64,000 nucleotides of DNA from Lentinula raphanica. Taxonomy: Eukaryota; Basidiomycota; Agaricomycetes; Agaricales; Omphalotaceae. Where the stretch lies: positions 558,001-622,000 of the forward strand of contig JANVFP010000003.1 in assembly GCA_027919835.1 (NCBI GenBank), written 5' to 3'. The translations under genes were made by a program, and so were the position numbers. The notes beneath the pieces were generated by a model. That model made no database searches. It worked only from the letters and a program-made list of their open reading frames with translations, and had not been told where the DNA came from. Of this stretch, positions 1-13,457 are shown one piece after another (the first letter of the stretch is position 1; every line of letters starts with the position of its first letter).

Positions 1-86
1 AGAAGCGGTACACCCATGCTCTTAGGAACACTGGCGAGGAGGAGTAACACCACAGAGATTCTGCGCACGACTTTCGGTATAGCCAT
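1..86 (-). CDS. Small secreted protein gene, copy S1 (5' part, cut by window edge)
   Basis: The ATG lies at base 86 on the minus strand and the frame runs off the left edge. The visible part begins MAIPKVVRR and continues into a Leu/Val-rich stretch, so it looks like a signal peptide. It is clearly homologous to the complete gene at 27229-27563 (MGIPKLARR, then a similar hydrophobic run and a shared MGVPL motif). The similarity continues far upstream of the start codon, so promoter and leader were duplicated too. Function is unknown. Only about 28 codons are visible, so integrity cannot be judged. Confidence 0.55.
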   Translation of the reverse strand, partial: MAIPKVVRRISVVLLLLASVPKSMGVPL

Positions 87-1190
87 AAGCGATGATAATA
101 GTGATGAGTATGATATAATGGGAGTGAACAGCGAGGAAATTGCTGTCTAGCTATGGGGGAGCCAAAATAACGTTGAGCATGATAATCTCGACGACCGGCA
201 GGGATATAATCTGGACTGACCGATGGATGCACTGAACGTTAACGTGCGATTTTGCGATTCAGATTTTCTTCCTCAAAACTTGAATTGATGTAACTAGTAA
301 CAACTGGGTTGAGCAAGAGAACAAGGTAAACAGAGAAGCTCAGGACGTACCGAACCAGCGCTACAATGGTGAAAGTTCAAAGAAGGTCGAAGCGATTCAG
401 TAGGACTTGTATGATGTTCGCAGAACGGGGCGTCGAAAGTACTGGATGATGATTCACGGCTAACCCCTTGGACTCCTTATATATTAGCTCTTTCGTCTTT
501 TGCTTACATGACAGAAAAACGAAAGCAGAGATAAGAAAAAACCTGAAGCGAAGGGTCAGTCAATTGTTTCGGGGGAGTCCAGAGGGGGGTTTGAATTACC
601 TGAGAGGTAATTTCTCATCGGACACGCATGGTCCATAGGATCTTCCGGGGAGTTTGTATTATTCTGTTCCGTCGTCTCTCTTGTGCTGTGCATAGTACGC
701 ATGGAGCTGGAGCGTAGTAGGGCGATGGTCTGAGCTGAGATTCGCATCAAGCATGAGTTGGGCAAAGGGGATCAAACCAGGAACCTTTGAACGGCTGAAC
801 CCAGCTCTCGCGAGTTGCCAAGGTTGAGAATGTTTCAACAAGTTTCTCCTTATTAGCCGTTCCATTCTGTTCCTCCGCCTTACTTTTGCAGTGCAGAGCA
901 CGCATGGCACTAGGAGAGGGCCTACAACTCTCCCGCCTTCAGCTTCCGCTCGTTTGGATAGGTTTAGATTGGCATCACTGAGAGCAAACTGGGCAAAGGG
1001 GATCAAGTCAATTGCCTCTATTTTCCTACTATCGATGCATACCGGTACATGGATACCAGCTGATACCAGTGCATGCACGCACATGCGGCCACCCCGCATG
1101 AGCATAATTTTAGCCCATTTACTATCTAGCCAGACAACCCACAAGCGAGCCTTGCGGGATATCGGCTGAAGCCTGAATTGCCATATCACT
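87..1190 (-). repeat. Duplicated upstream region of S1
   Basis: Read on the minus strand, this stretch aligns with 26170-27228 on the plus strand, upstream of the second secreted-protein gene. Shared landmarks are a TATA-like box (TATATAAG on the minus strand near 480), the block around 540-620 and the block around 330-430. Inside each copy a segment containing GATCCCCTTTGC occurs twice, so the unit has an internal direct repeat. No convincing reading frame is present. It is probably a long promoter and leader region, or part of a dispersed repeat that carries the gene. Confidence 0.55.
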
Positions 1191-1399
1191 GTGAGAGCTC
1201 AATGAGGCCCGAGACACTGCTTGTCCATAGAAGATAGAATCAATCTCACTCACCAACCAGCTTGAATTAATTCGAAACGATCCATTTCTGACATGTCGGC
1301 GTTGTTACGAATTCTCGAAGGTGAGGAGGAAAGGAGTGCGGGTCGGAGTCAGATGGGGCCTTGTGGACTGCTGATCGTAGAAGTGGCACAATTGGCTTG

Positions 1400-3230
1400 T
1401 TGTAAGTCGGAAAGAGGTCTGGATAACGGACTCATTCGACGCCGAAGTGCAGAAAACAGCACGTACGTGTCAGCACTGCACTATGAGATCGATGTCAGAG
1501 GCTATGGTAGGAAATATAAGTACTGAAACATACCACTCATTGAGAAGCGAATTGATATTACGGACAATAAGTTGGGATGATTACTTCTGCTTCCTCGTCG
1601 TGCACCATTTGTCACTGTCTGACGACGGACGCTGTGTATCTTCGTATCTTCTTTGCGCTGCGACTCTGATTCGACGCGCGCCCAGTCTATCCCTAGTTAA
1701 TGGCATAGAAGCGTAGCCTCCCGACAGATCGTCCGTTACTTTTACTATCCTATGTGAGGACACAATAGACAGTAATGGCATTCCCAAATAGAGAAATCTG
1801 GTGGCTCTCGGCGAAAAAAACATAATTGAGGAACAATAGGCCTGGATAATGGAAGCGCGTGAGCACCTGAGCACGAATCAGTGAACGAGGAAGCCACCTT
1901 TGTTCATAAACCTGAACCACTCGTGCATTCCTCTTCAACGACTCTACTCGTTCCTTCGACATCGACAACTTGATAATCAGCCTCGATCCACTCAACGCTG
2001 CAGACGACAGCCACAGACTATCGCCATGGAATTTACTCCGAGTCGCGCAATTGCAGATCCCAAAGGGAGGAGTGCGATGCCTGAGCTAGAAAAAGACACC
2101 TTTGAGGTCAGTCCTCCGGTCTCGCCTCGTATCGCGTTCAATGTTCATGAAACTCTTTCCAGCATTTGTCTAAAGATGGCTACGAGCTTCCAGAGAGCAA
2201 AATTCTGTTCCCAGCTCTCTGGCGATACTCGAAGTTGTCGAAGACCATACCGCGGAAACGAGTTGCAAAAGCCAACTGCGTGAACAATTCTGAGGATCCT
2301 GATGCTCGTAAGTCTTTGGACCAACCTCAGCTTTGTTAGAAGTGTTGACATACTCTTCGAATGCGGCAGATGTCTTCGATTGTACCACCAACTGCTACCT
2401 GTGTCATTTCCAGAACGGGGAGGCCATCTATGAAATTCGTACGTTGAATAATGACGACGACGATGGAGAGGAGGAAGATGAGATATACCCTGAAGTCGAG
2501 GTTATAGTCGTTGAGGATAACGATGACACGTTCGATAGTACTTCCCATTCGGAGGCGCCTCCAGTCCATCACTGCTCAGATCATGCGGAACATTGGGAAG
2601 AGTGTATGCGATGCGCACGAGACCGACTTCGTGCGGAAGGATGGCATCCACGACGCTTCTCTGAAGAAGAGACAGATGTCAGCAAAGAGGAGGTGAAGAT
2701 GATGGAAGTTGACGAACCGATTGTGAAACAGGATACAAGCACCGATGAAAGCTCAGAGGACCGTAGAGAAAGAACGCAATCGAACGTCTTTGGCACCGTT
2801 TTCGTCCCTCAACCGTTGAAAGACGAAAGGAGCATAAAGCCGGAATCCACTGCGATGCATCCGCCGTTACCGAAGACTTTCTTCTGTGCAGCAAATACTT
2901 CTGACACCAAGAACAATCCTGCCGTTTCGCAGATTGCAGCACAACCTCGAATCATCGCTCCTTTGCCGACTCGATCTCCCGGTAAAAACATCACAAACAA
3001 GGCATTATCACTCGAGCAGAGAGTGTTCTTTCGACCCTCCGAACTACCTACATCTGTTGCACCGAAGGCAGCCATTCCAGCTGCTATCATAGAATCACGA
3101 GGGATGCAGTATCGAGTCGTTGCTCTTCCGGGTACTTGGTGAAATTGTGATGAAAATAATTATGTTTAACTTTGCTGTATATTAGAAGTCGTATCATGTC
3201 GCACGAATGGAGAGTTCTGAGCTGGTTCTG
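1400..3230 (+). repeat. Left arm of a ~1.8-kb inverted duplication
   Basis: This segment matches the reverse complement of about 9720-11540 throughout. The match covers non-coding DNA (1400-2025), a complete unknown gene (2026-3142) and its 3' flank. Divergence is substantial, with many substitutions and small indels, so the duplication is old. The outer part also resembles further degenerate copies around 11590-11880. Bases 1191-1400 hold nothing I recognise. Confidence 0.7.
2026..3142 (+). CDS. Unknown acidic protein E (intact copy)
   Basis: I do not recognise the family. The start is placed at 2026 because the first exon (MEFTPSR...DPKGRSAMPELE) is conserved in the decayed copy on the other strand. 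An intron beginning GTAAGTC near 2310 and ending TTAG near 2339 joins it to a long last exon ending at 3142. Visible features are Cys/His clusters that could bind metal (DCTTNCYLC, HHCSDHAEHWEECMRC), an Asp/Glu run (NNDDDDGEEEDE) and an acidic Ser-rich middle. There is no signal peptide or membrane segment. The exact structure between about 2180 and 2310 is uncertain because one frame meets a stop there. Confidence 0.5.
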
Positions 3231-3244
3231 AGCTGGTTCTAAGT
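3213..3244. repeat. Short tandem repeat (about 13-bp unit)
   Basis: The string GAGCTGGTTCT recurs head to tail between the unknown gene and the E1-beta gene. Confidence 0.6.
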
Positions 3245-3396
3245 AGAGCGTTGGCTGCGTTGCGAACAGATTCGAGAATTCCGATTTTTGAATTATGTAA
3301 GCTTCACGCCCTTCATCACGTGATCGCACATTGAGAGTTGCGCCACATTTCGGATCATCCTTCCTATCCTCTTTCCCCACATACGACGATAATCCA

Positions 3397-5542
3397 ATGC
3401 GTAACTGTCCTTCATTTTCACGGATAACAACACATAGAAGAGTGCACTCACCACGCACACAGCCATGGCTTCGTCGTCGTCCTATCTCATCTTCACCATC
3501 CACTCACGCAACAGCCGCCGCACCAAACACGGAATCAACAGCGTCTGCACTCGAACCCCCACCAGCAGGTGGTCATTTACCCTCTATCGCATCGTCAGCG
3601 TTGCTCAAACATACAAGGGAGCAGGCTTTGAAGACACCAGGCATTCTATGGGCGGACGCCGAGCTGGATGAAGGTACGTTCTTGGAATTGCTATTGCTTG
3701 TTAGACAGGTATCCGATCTCAGTATGCTTCCGTGGCATAGCTCGAGGTACTTCTTCTTTATCATCTACCACTGCCGGGCGAGAAACGCGGAAGATGAACA
3801 CGTACCAAGCCATTCGCGACGCGCTATCCATCGCATTGTCTACCGACGATTCTGCTATAGTGTTTGGTGAAGATGTCGCTTTCGGTGGTGTTTTTCGGTT
3901 AGCTATAGATAGATCTGTTTCGTTGGCTGTGAATGCTTAACATCGTGCTTTTTCAGATGCACCCTTGGTCTTGCAGAAGAATACGGCAGGGAGAGGGTAT
4001 TTAATACACCCTTGACTGAACAGGGTGTGGTAGGATTTGGCATTGGGTATGCCTCTATGGGCTCCAAACTAGGTGATTCGACACTAGGAGGAAGGGGAAT
4101 GGGTGGCACGGCGATTGCAGAGGTCCAGTTTGCCGATTATATCTGGCCAGCGTTCGATCAGGTTTGTACTATACCCTCAACTGTCGAGTATAGGATGCAC
4201 ATCTTTCATACTCTTAGCTACTCAATGAAGCATCAAAGTTCCGATATCGTTCTGGTGGTCAGTTCAACGTAGGAGGGCTCACAGTAAGATGCCCGACAAT
4301 GGCTGTCGGCCATGGAGGCCTTTATCACAGTCAGAGTCCCGAGGGCTTCTTCATGGGTGCAGGTGGCTTAAAGGTGCGTGTCTGTACCTTATTCCCTGCC
4401 AAAGTGCTTCGCGGTCATCCTGTCGATATTTCTCTCAATGTCATTGATTCCTCATCCTTCGTTGAAACGTACTTATACTTCCACATCCTTCTTTTCTGTT
4501 CATCTTTCCCTTCATACATGCAAGTTTAGGTCGTCATCCCTCGCTCGCCTCTTCAAGCTAAAGGCCTTCTGCTCTCCTCCATCCGAGACCCGAACCCGGT
4601 TGTGTTCATGGAGCCCAAGATCTTGTATCGAAGTGCTGGTGAGAATACCTTTTTGGTTCGAACAGTGACCCGAATACATGATCCGGAATCATCTCTACCG
4701 TGACATTCACTGCAATTGATTCCAGTTCCCTATCCCATCCTTGTCCGTTTGATCTTGATCATGTAGAAGACTGACCGCCATCCCTCTACCTCTAGTCGAG
4801 CAAGTCCCGATATCAGACTACACTCTTCCTCTTGGCCACGGAGAGATACTCACTACAGGTTCCGACCTAACGGTTGTGACATACGGAACCTCCGTCTATC
4901 GTTGTGAACAGGCTATCCACCTGTTAACACATCCACCTGAGGGTTCCGGTATAGAGAAAACAGTGAAAGCCGCTTTGGGCGACTGGAGACGGAACACAGG
5001 AAAATCAGCGACAAGGTGAAGGATTTTGATCTCTCTGTGTGGTAATAGTAAATCTCGAACTATGTTACACCCACCTAGCTCACCATCCATCGAACTAATC
5101 GACCTTCGTACCATCCTCCCTTATGACCTCCCACTCATCCTTCGATCCCTTTCCAAAACCCACCGACTCCTAATCGTACACGAAGGTCCAACAACAGGCG
5201 GGGTCGGGATGCAGATCGCCGGTGAAGTAGTCTCAGGTCTCTCGCTCACTTCCTCGTCGTCTACCACTCGAGAGGTGCGTAATGCCTAGATCATTGATAT
5301 AAAAAGTATGATCAGCGTGCTGAAGTTAAAATTATTGTATTTCGTATGGCTACCAGGGACGTCCATCCGGGGAAAAGGAGAATCTCGCGCAGATGCGCAA
5401 AGAGGCGTTCTTGGGTCTAGAGGCACCAGTGAAAGTGATCGGTGGCTGGGACACACCGGGGGTGGCGTTGCAGTATGAGAAGTTTTATATACCTGATGAG
5501 GTCCGGATTTTGGATGGGTTGGTGGAGTTGTTGGCGTATTGA
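3397..5542 (+). CDS. Branched-chain 2-oxoacid dehydrogenase E1 subunit beta, mitochondrial
   Basis: This is the beta subunit of the thiamine-diphosphate E1 decarboxylase of the branched-chain keto acid dehydrogenase complex (Val, Leu and Ile breakdown, mitochondrial matrix). Eight exons join to a protein matching the family end to end. Landmarks are [15 protein letters not shown] ([14 protein letters not shown]), [74 protein letters not shown] and the end [13 protein letters not shown]. The N-terminus (MRNCPSFSR..., Arg/Ser-rich, no acids) suits a transit peptide, which favours ATG 3397. Exons: 3397-3673, 3723-3897, 3957-4161, 4218-4373, 4530-4638, 4796-5015, 5049-5274, 5357-5542. Oddities are a Gly-rich insert of about 15 residues between GYASMG and GTAIAE, and a 33-nt intron (5016-5048). 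Confidence 0.93.
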
Positions 5543-5883
5543 GCATGCGTTCAGGATGAAGGATTAAAAAACGTTTGACCAAACTCATTTTGTGTGTAGA
5601 TAGTATGTGATTACAGCGCAAGACGAATATGTAGAATAGTTGAATGATATGGAAGGTATTTCTCTCATTGTGGCGATATCCCCTTTCCAACGAACACATT
5701 TACCTACTATGTAGGCCCTAGTATAGAGCTTAGGCTAGAAATTCGATACCATGGACGTTAGTATATCCATCCAACTCTCTCGTATTCATGATCAATAAAT
5801 ACATATAGGTATGCTCTCTCTCTCTCTCTTATAGCAACAGTTTTTGAATCACGTCTACTAACCCCCAAAAAAGCCAAAAACGA
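5543..5883. other. Intergenic region between convergent genes
   Basis: This holds the 3' flanks of E1-beta and glutaminyl cyclase. A short CT microsatellite (TCTCTCTC) lies near 5815-5830. I see no gene. Confidence 0.6.
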
Positions 5884-7774
<1,891 letters not shown>

Positions 7775-7940
7775 GGTTTTTTTCCCAAGAGGGCTTGCCG
7801 TTGCTCCCCTGTCGACGTCGTGTCGAGTTCCCTTGGTCGACGTGTAAGGCAACAAATTTTTGAGGGATATATCTCAGACGCTTGGTATGTAATGCGGGTG
7901 GTAGCAGGTTATGGTTAACTTTTTGGCTAGGTGTTATATC

Positions 7941-8022
7941 GGCGCTATAGCCAAGTGGTTACGGCGACAGATTAGAAATCTGTTCCTCTTTGAGGGCGCA
8001 GGTTCGAATCCTGCTGGCGTCG
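7941..8022 (+). tRNA. tRNA-Ser (anticodon AGA)
   Basis: The sequence folds as an 82-nt class II tRNA. The 7-bp acceptor stem pairs 7941-7947 with 8015-8021 (two G-T pairs) and is followed by discriminator G. The D arm contains GCCAAGTGGTTACGGC. The anticodon stem ACAGA/TCTGT closes loop TTAGAAA, with AGA at 7974-7976 reading UCU. A long variable arm typical of serine follows, then T arm GCAGG-TTCGAAT-CCTGC. No intron is seen. Confidence 0.96.
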
Positions 8023-8036
8023 TTAGAACTTTCCCG

Positions 8037-8046
8037 TTTTTTTTTT
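8037..8046 (+). terminator. RNA polymerase III terminator of tRNA-Ser
   Basis: A run of ten T residues begins 15 bases after the tRNA 3' end. Confidence 0.85.
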
Positions 8047-8131
8047 CGAAGTTCTATCACCTTTCTCTTTGCAAGTTTACAGGTGTCTGCGTCAAAATTC
8101 GTAACTAAACATTTACGACTATCCAATCGTC

Positions 8132-9519
8132 CTACTTCTTCTTATACTCCGCCGCAGCCCCTCTCTGCTCAACACTCCTCGCATCATCGCGCATTTCCTC
8201 CTCTTCGACCGCCACCATATCCTGCAACTCCTCTTCCTCTTCCTCCTGTCCTTCATCCTCAACATCACTCTGTTCACCTCCGTCGCCATCTCCATCTCCC
8301 TCATCCTGACCTTCCTGACCTTCCTCCATCTCTGCTTCATCTCCCACATCTCCCACATCATCCATCTCAGCATTCTCAGCATTCTCTTGATCATGAACAC
8401 CCGCACCATCATCATCCACATCCATCCTGTTATCCTCCGCCTCTTCAAAATTCGAATCAACATTCTGAGCACCGATGCGATGCTGCTGCTGCTGCTGTGG
8501 TCCTTCACGGTGAATGAGCGGTACAGACGTAAACGGTGGAGGGAGCGTCTCTACACCGCCGACAGATGCAGAGGGTGGGACACCACCACCACCACCGCCT
8601 GGGTTGGCACCGGGCCCAGGAGCGGAGATCGAGCTTGGACCTGTGGCTGCTGTTGCTTTTTCCTTTTCCTTTTCCTTTTCTTTGCCTTTGGATTTAGATG
8701 TGGTAGAAGCAGAGGAAGCAGTGACGCCGTTCACACTCGCACCGGCGGTGGAAGCTCTCCGTGCGGAGCTTCCGCCGTTTTTGTCAGGTTTGACTTGGTC
8801 CCGATATACTGAGATACGTAACCGTCAGAGGTTCGCAGTGTTCAGATTAGAGAAAGTAGAGTTGAGTAGACTGTATCAACAGAAAGCTTGTAACCCGACA
8901 TACCTTGCAGCTCCGCACTCAACGGATCCACCAAATCCCCCAACTCGATCATTTCGAGTGCTTTCAGGACGTCTGAGGCTGAGATTGACTTGTGTTGTTT
9001 GGATTGGGCGACATCGTGTGCGCTGTGAGATCGGAAATCGTGAGATGAGGAGAGTAGAGTGTGAGTAGGAGTAGGAGGATGATAGAAGGTATCAGGGCAC
9101 TTGCGTTGCAGCTAAAGAAGTCGAGGAGGGATGAAGTAAGGTGAGAACGGCGTATCAACCGATAGATGCTTGCGACAAAGGGTGACTCGCCTAGATAGTT
9201 GATAAACACAGTCGACCCTTTGACCAACGACAGAATCGCCTCTTTCTGTATCTTCGTGTTATCTGGGACCTGTACCATTTTCACGGAAGGACAAGAAGAG
9301 GTCGTGATGAGATATAAGGAGTGCGAACAAAAAGAGACAATCAGTTGGGCGAACGATATAAAACGCGTCAACGCGTCGATAACCAACGAACAAACTCACA
9401 GCACTCTTCGCTATCTTCGTCACCAAGCTCTTCGGCAGCTCAAAGTTGTCGATACCCTCGGAGACGAGATCTTGTTGTTGTTGAGCAGATAGCGGGCCTG
9501 GGTTTTCTTTGCGGGGCAT
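8132..9519 (-). CDS. DNA polymerase epsilon / chromatin-remodelling histone-fold subunit (Dpb4/POLE3-like)
   Basis: This is a CBF/NF-Y-type histone-fold protein. Members pair with a Dpb3-like partner in DNA polymerase epsilon and in the ISW2/CHRAC remodeller. Exons carry the fold in order: ELPKSLVTKIAKSA, PDNTKIQKEAILSLVKGSTVFINYLG, then AHDVAQSKQHKSISASDVLKALEMIE, which contains the diagnostic SASDVLKALEM helix. The last exon (about 8132-8800) is a long low-complexity tail: a Lys/Glu repeat, a Gly/Pro stretch, a Gln run and a strongly acidic C-terminus. Acidic tails are usual in the family, though this one is long. Exon borders around 8800-9190 are approximate. The start at 9519 gives MPRKENPGPLS. 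Confidence 0.85.
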
Positions 9520-9719
9520 AGTACTCTAGTATGTACTATGTACGTGCCTTTCTTCGAACTGGGAATAGGGAGGAACGGGAGTTAAGGGTGGATTTCGGTG
9601 AGTTTTCTGGGGTAGATTGGTGGGTGGATTGGAAGAAGAACTTATCGCGAAGAGAAGGGAGAGATCAAAGTAGAGGAAAGAGTTTGATGAGTATTTCCAG
9701 GCGCTTGTTTGTGCCCGAG

Positions 9720-11540
9720 ACTCCGATACAACCAACTCTCCATCGAGCGACTAATATACTGCAAAAGTTCACCCTATTGTCATTGATCTCGATCCTCCAT
9801 CACGATCTCACCAAGTACCTGGAAGAGCAACGACTGAATACTGCATCCCTCGCGGTTCTATAATAACATCTGATATGGCGGCTACTACCTTTGGTGCAAC
9901 TGTCAACAGATGTAGGAAATTCGGAGGGACGAAAGAACACTGCTGCCCGAATGATAATGCTTTACTTGTGCAATGTCTTCCAGGAGTTCGAGTCGGTAAA
10001 GGAGCGATGATTCGAGGAGGGCTGCGATCTACGAATTACCAGAGTCGTTCTTGGTGTCAGGAGCGTTCGCTGGACGGAAAAAAATCCTCAGGAACGATGC
10101 CAAGTGCACCGTACTACTAGTTGACTCTTGCTTTGTTCTCGAATCCTTTGGAGGTGGAGGAACGAACACGGTACTACAGAAATCCATCTCCGTTTGTCCT
10201 ATGCCATCAGAGCTTTCACCGGTGCTTGTATCCTGTTCCACAATCAGTTCGTCAACTTCTCTTCCTCTTTGCCGACATCTGTTTCCTCTTCATAGAAACG
10301 ACATGGATACCATCCCTCCGCACGAAGTCGGTCTCACGCTCACCGCATACACTCAAGTTTCCAATGTTCAGCCTGATCTGAGCAGTGATGGAGCGGAGGC
10401 GCCATCGAATGGGAGGCACTATCGAACGTGTTACCGGTATCTCGACTCCCTGAGGATGTATCTCATCTTCCTCCTCTCCATTATCATCGTCGTCGTTCAA
10501 CGTGCGGGTTTTATAGTAGATCGCCTCTCGACACAGGTAACAGCTGGTTGCACAATCGAAGACATCTGCCGTATTCGAATTTCGAAGGGTATAGCAACAC
10601 TCAACTGATCAAAGCCGGGGTTGATCCAAAGACCTTACGACTTACACGCATCAGAATCCTCAGAATGCAACTCGTCCCCCCGGTATGATCTTCGACAACT
10701 TTGAGAACCTCCAGAGAGCTGGGTACAGGATCTTGCGCTCTGGAAGCGCCTAGCCGTCTTTGGGTCTAGATTGAGAGCAACGACTATCTTGTATTTCTCA
10801 AGCTACCAGTCTGACTTGGGAGACTAGTCTTTGGGAGATTGCCGGAAACCTAAGTATCATGAGCATAGAACGATACGAGACGAGACCGGAGAACCGACCT
10901 CCAACTTGGTGTCTGTTTCCAGCTCAGGCATCGCACTCCTTCCTTTGGGATCTACATTTGCACGAGGAAATTCCATGATATAATCTGTGATCGTCGTCCG
11001 CAGCGTTGACTGGATCGAAGCTGATTTCTTGGAGTTCCTCGAGTTGATGTTAAGGGAACGAACAGAGTCAATGGACGGCAATGCACTTCTAGACCAGTGC
11101 CAATTTGGATCTATGAACAAAGGTGGATGGTCTTAACTGATGCGTATTCACTGCTCATGCGCTTCCATTATCCAGGCCTATTATTCCTTAGTTCGCCGAT
11201 AGGCCCTAGGTTCCTGTCGGGAGGCTACTCTCCTACTACGCAATCACATAGGGCTGGATCGCGTGCGCGTTGAATACAAGACACAGCGCAAGAAAGATAC
11301 GAGGACACTAAGCGTCTGTTGTAAGATGGTGACAAATGGTGTATGACAAGGAATCAGAGGTATTATCCCGTACTATCGGTTCGCATCACAATGAGAGGTA
11401 TGATTCTTACCATATCCTCTACTAACAACACTCATAGAATCATAGTGCCAATGCAATGCAGATAGGTGCAGATTCTCTGATTTCCGTCGTCGAATGAGTC
11501 CATTTCCCAGACTCCACAATCTCCCGTCGAATCAGAAACC
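9720..11540 (-). repeat. Right arm of the inverted duplication
   Basis: The reverse complement aligns with 1400-3230: 3' flank (9720-9807), decayed gene (9808-10976) and upstream non-coding DNA (10977-11540). The best-preserved parts are 9808-9870, 10240-10300, 10900-10980 and 11240-11340. Confidence 0.7.
9808..10976 (-). pseudogene. Decayed copy of unknown acidic protein E
   Basis: The first exon (MEFPRANVDPKGRSAMPELE, start 10976), the acidic run (NDDDDNGEEEDEIHP), the segment with QDTSTGESSD and TVFVPPPPKD, and the final codons can all be aligned with the gene at 2026-3142. They fall in different frames and are interrupted by stops. The Cys/His cluster region is shifted (for example after GVEIPVT). 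No continuous coding sequence can be built without correcting several indels, so it is best read as a pseudogene of the left-arm gene. Confidence 0.65.
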
Positions 11541-11900
11541 TACTCTCAAAAGCTCTCAGAAGATACGAAGATTCACGGCCAAGTCCGTCCCGAGATGGTG
11601 TCAGATGGTGTACTATGGCGAAGGAACAGAAGGTAACAGTCTAACAGAGGTATTATTCGTATCGGTTCGTATCAGTGCGCATCTCAATGGGAGAAATGAT
11701 CCCTGCCATAGCCTCTAAAATCAATCTCATAGTGCAGTGCAGACTCTACTAGGCTGGTTTACGGCGTCGAATTACCGTCAAATCTAAGCGCAAAGAACTC
11801 AGAAGATACGAAGACATACCTAGACATACGAGGATACACGGCGTAGCACGGCAGTAACTTTCAGCATGAGTCCATTATCCAGACTCCACAAATCCCGACT
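11345..11900. repeat. Two degenerate tandem units, period about 375 bp
   Basis: A unit containing ATGAGTCCATT and CCAGACTCCACAA occurs near 11490 and again near 11865. Both are preceded by similar blocks with AGAAGATACGAAGA and by TCATAGTGC-type motifs. They resemble the outer part of the inverted-duplication arm. No reading frame is supported. Confidence 0.5.
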
Positions 11901-11994
11901 GGCAACGAGCCAACCGTGCACTTCTACGATTGGCACTGGCAGTCTACAAGGCCCTCAATCTGACTCTGTCTTCCTGTCCTCACAGTTGAAGATA

Positions 11995-12573
11995 CTAATG
12001 CCTGCCGGGAACTGGGCCACCTTAAGGGTTTTCAGTCAATTTCTTGAGCACCATTGACGTGTTTTACACCAAAATGGTCAAGATGCGTGGGCACGCATCT
12101 TGCGGATAGGCTGATATTTTTTTTGAGAATTTAGAGTAGAAGATGACTGCACTATTAATCAATTACCAGTGAGGGGTCCGAATTGAGAAAATGCCGGGAT
12201 CTGGGTCATGGATGGATTGCCCAGTCATTCAGCAGCAAATACTTGGATTTTTTGCTATGCAGTATATTGGTATGACACTAGCAGACACCCTGTACAATTT
12301 AACCCCGACATTTTGAAGTGGTGAACCAGCAATGGATATCGGGAGTATCATGCTTGCCGAAATAACAAAATCATGTGACTTACGGAATTGCACTGGAAAA
12401 AAAATTCATAGCTCTCTGAGTTCACATCGTCTTGAGCTCAGATTGGGTCCAGATAATGCTAAGATACTGGGCTACATGCTCCATGTTTTATTTTGTATGA
12501 TATGTGCATACTCGAGCTTGTATATCCAAAATGGCCCACTTGCCAGGTTGGCCCATTTCCCGGCAGGCATTAG
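11995..12573. mobile_element. 579-bp TA-flanked inverted-repeat element (MITE-like)
   Basis: The left end begins CTAATGCCTGCCGGGAA at 11995. The right end is its reverse complement, finishing at 12573. The terminal repeats are about 28 bp with one substitution and one indel. Both ends are flanked by TA (11993-11994 and 12574-12575), as expected for Tc1/mariner-type insertion. There is no transposase frame. An internal perfect hairpin (CAAGATGCGTG arms) lies at 12079-12102. The superfamily is inferred from TA alone. Confidence 0.65.
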
Positions 12574-13008
12574 TAGGTTCACAGCGACGCCGACGTGTCA
12601 GGATTGGATCGGCTCCTGAGTCCAAACCTATTTGTGCAAGTTGGTGAGTAAGATTGATTCTACCTTCTAGACAAGTCCGCGAAAGCTCACACGAGCTTGA
12701 GATGTATGAAACCAATTTTGGGACTATATTAGACTCCGACCCTGTTTCCACACTTCTGGAATTGACTTGGACCGAAATTCGGTTGTTCGCCCGATGACAT
12801 GCCACTCAAATCATTGAAACAGACTCGGACTATTGACTCGCTCAGATTGACATTCAGAATTGACTTGCTACTCAGTTTTCACTAATACATAGTCAGCACG
12901 AATGGCATGAGACTGTCTAGAGATCAGCAAAATACATTCACATTCATATATTTTCTGAACTGAGTTTGAGTTCCACTACGCAGACAAATTACTCAAACAC
13001 TTGGAAAA
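12574..13008. other. Non-coding stretch
   Basis: I see no gene. GACTC and ACTCGG motifs appear here as scattered relatives of the minisatellite that follows. Confidence 0.5.
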
Positions 13009-13162
13009 GAGACTCATTGAATTGGACTCGAGACTCGTTGAATTGGACTCGAGACTCATTGAACTGGACTCGAGACTCATTGAACTGGACTCAAGACTCA
13101 CTGACTTGGACTAGAGACTCTTCAACTTGGACTAGAGACTCTTCAACTCGGACTCAAGACTG
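13009..13162. repeat. 21-bp minisatellite
   Basis: About seven head-to-tail units of the type GACTCGAGACTCATTGAACTG. The last units differ more (TAGAGACTCTTCAACTTG). Because the period is a multiple of three it reads as a repeated peptide, which is not evidence of a gene. Confidence 0.9.
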
Positions 13163-13260
13163 GCAGAGAGCCTTTCGCATGTGGAATTGAGGTCGGAGAC
13201 ATGATATACAAACGTTAGCAGAAAACTTGATACAACAAATGATATGAATATTTGAATATT

Positions 13261-13457
13261 TATCTTGTTTTTACGCTTTATTTCATCACAACAGTCTGAA
13301 CTGTTCAGAATCCCATAGTAAGTAGAACACGGAGAAGTTCAATGCGAGACCGAGACGGATACGAATCAAATTTATCATGTTTTTACGCTTTATTTCATCA
13401 CAGAATTCCATAGTAGAACATGGAGAAGTTCAATGTGAGGCCGAGACGGATACGATG
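13261..13457. repeat. Tandem duplication of about 100 bp
   Basis: The string from TTTTTACGCTTTATTTCATCACA through GAGACGGATACGA occurs at about 13265-13362 and again at 13377-13453. The first copy has an extra segment (ACAGTCTGAACTGTTC). Confidence 0.75.

Noticed and set aside
8119..9068. Long open frames on both strands over the Dpb4 tail
   Set aside because: They are antisense or shifted readings of a low-complexity acidic tail with biased composition; only the histone-fold frame is supported.
12332..12805. Open frames inside and beside the 579-bp element
   Set aside because: No similarity to proteins and no splice context; they are chance frames in a non-coding element.
13009..13162. Possible CRISPR-like array
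   Set aside because: The units are contiguous 21-bp tandem repeats without unique spacers, in a eukaryotic genome; it is a minisatellite.
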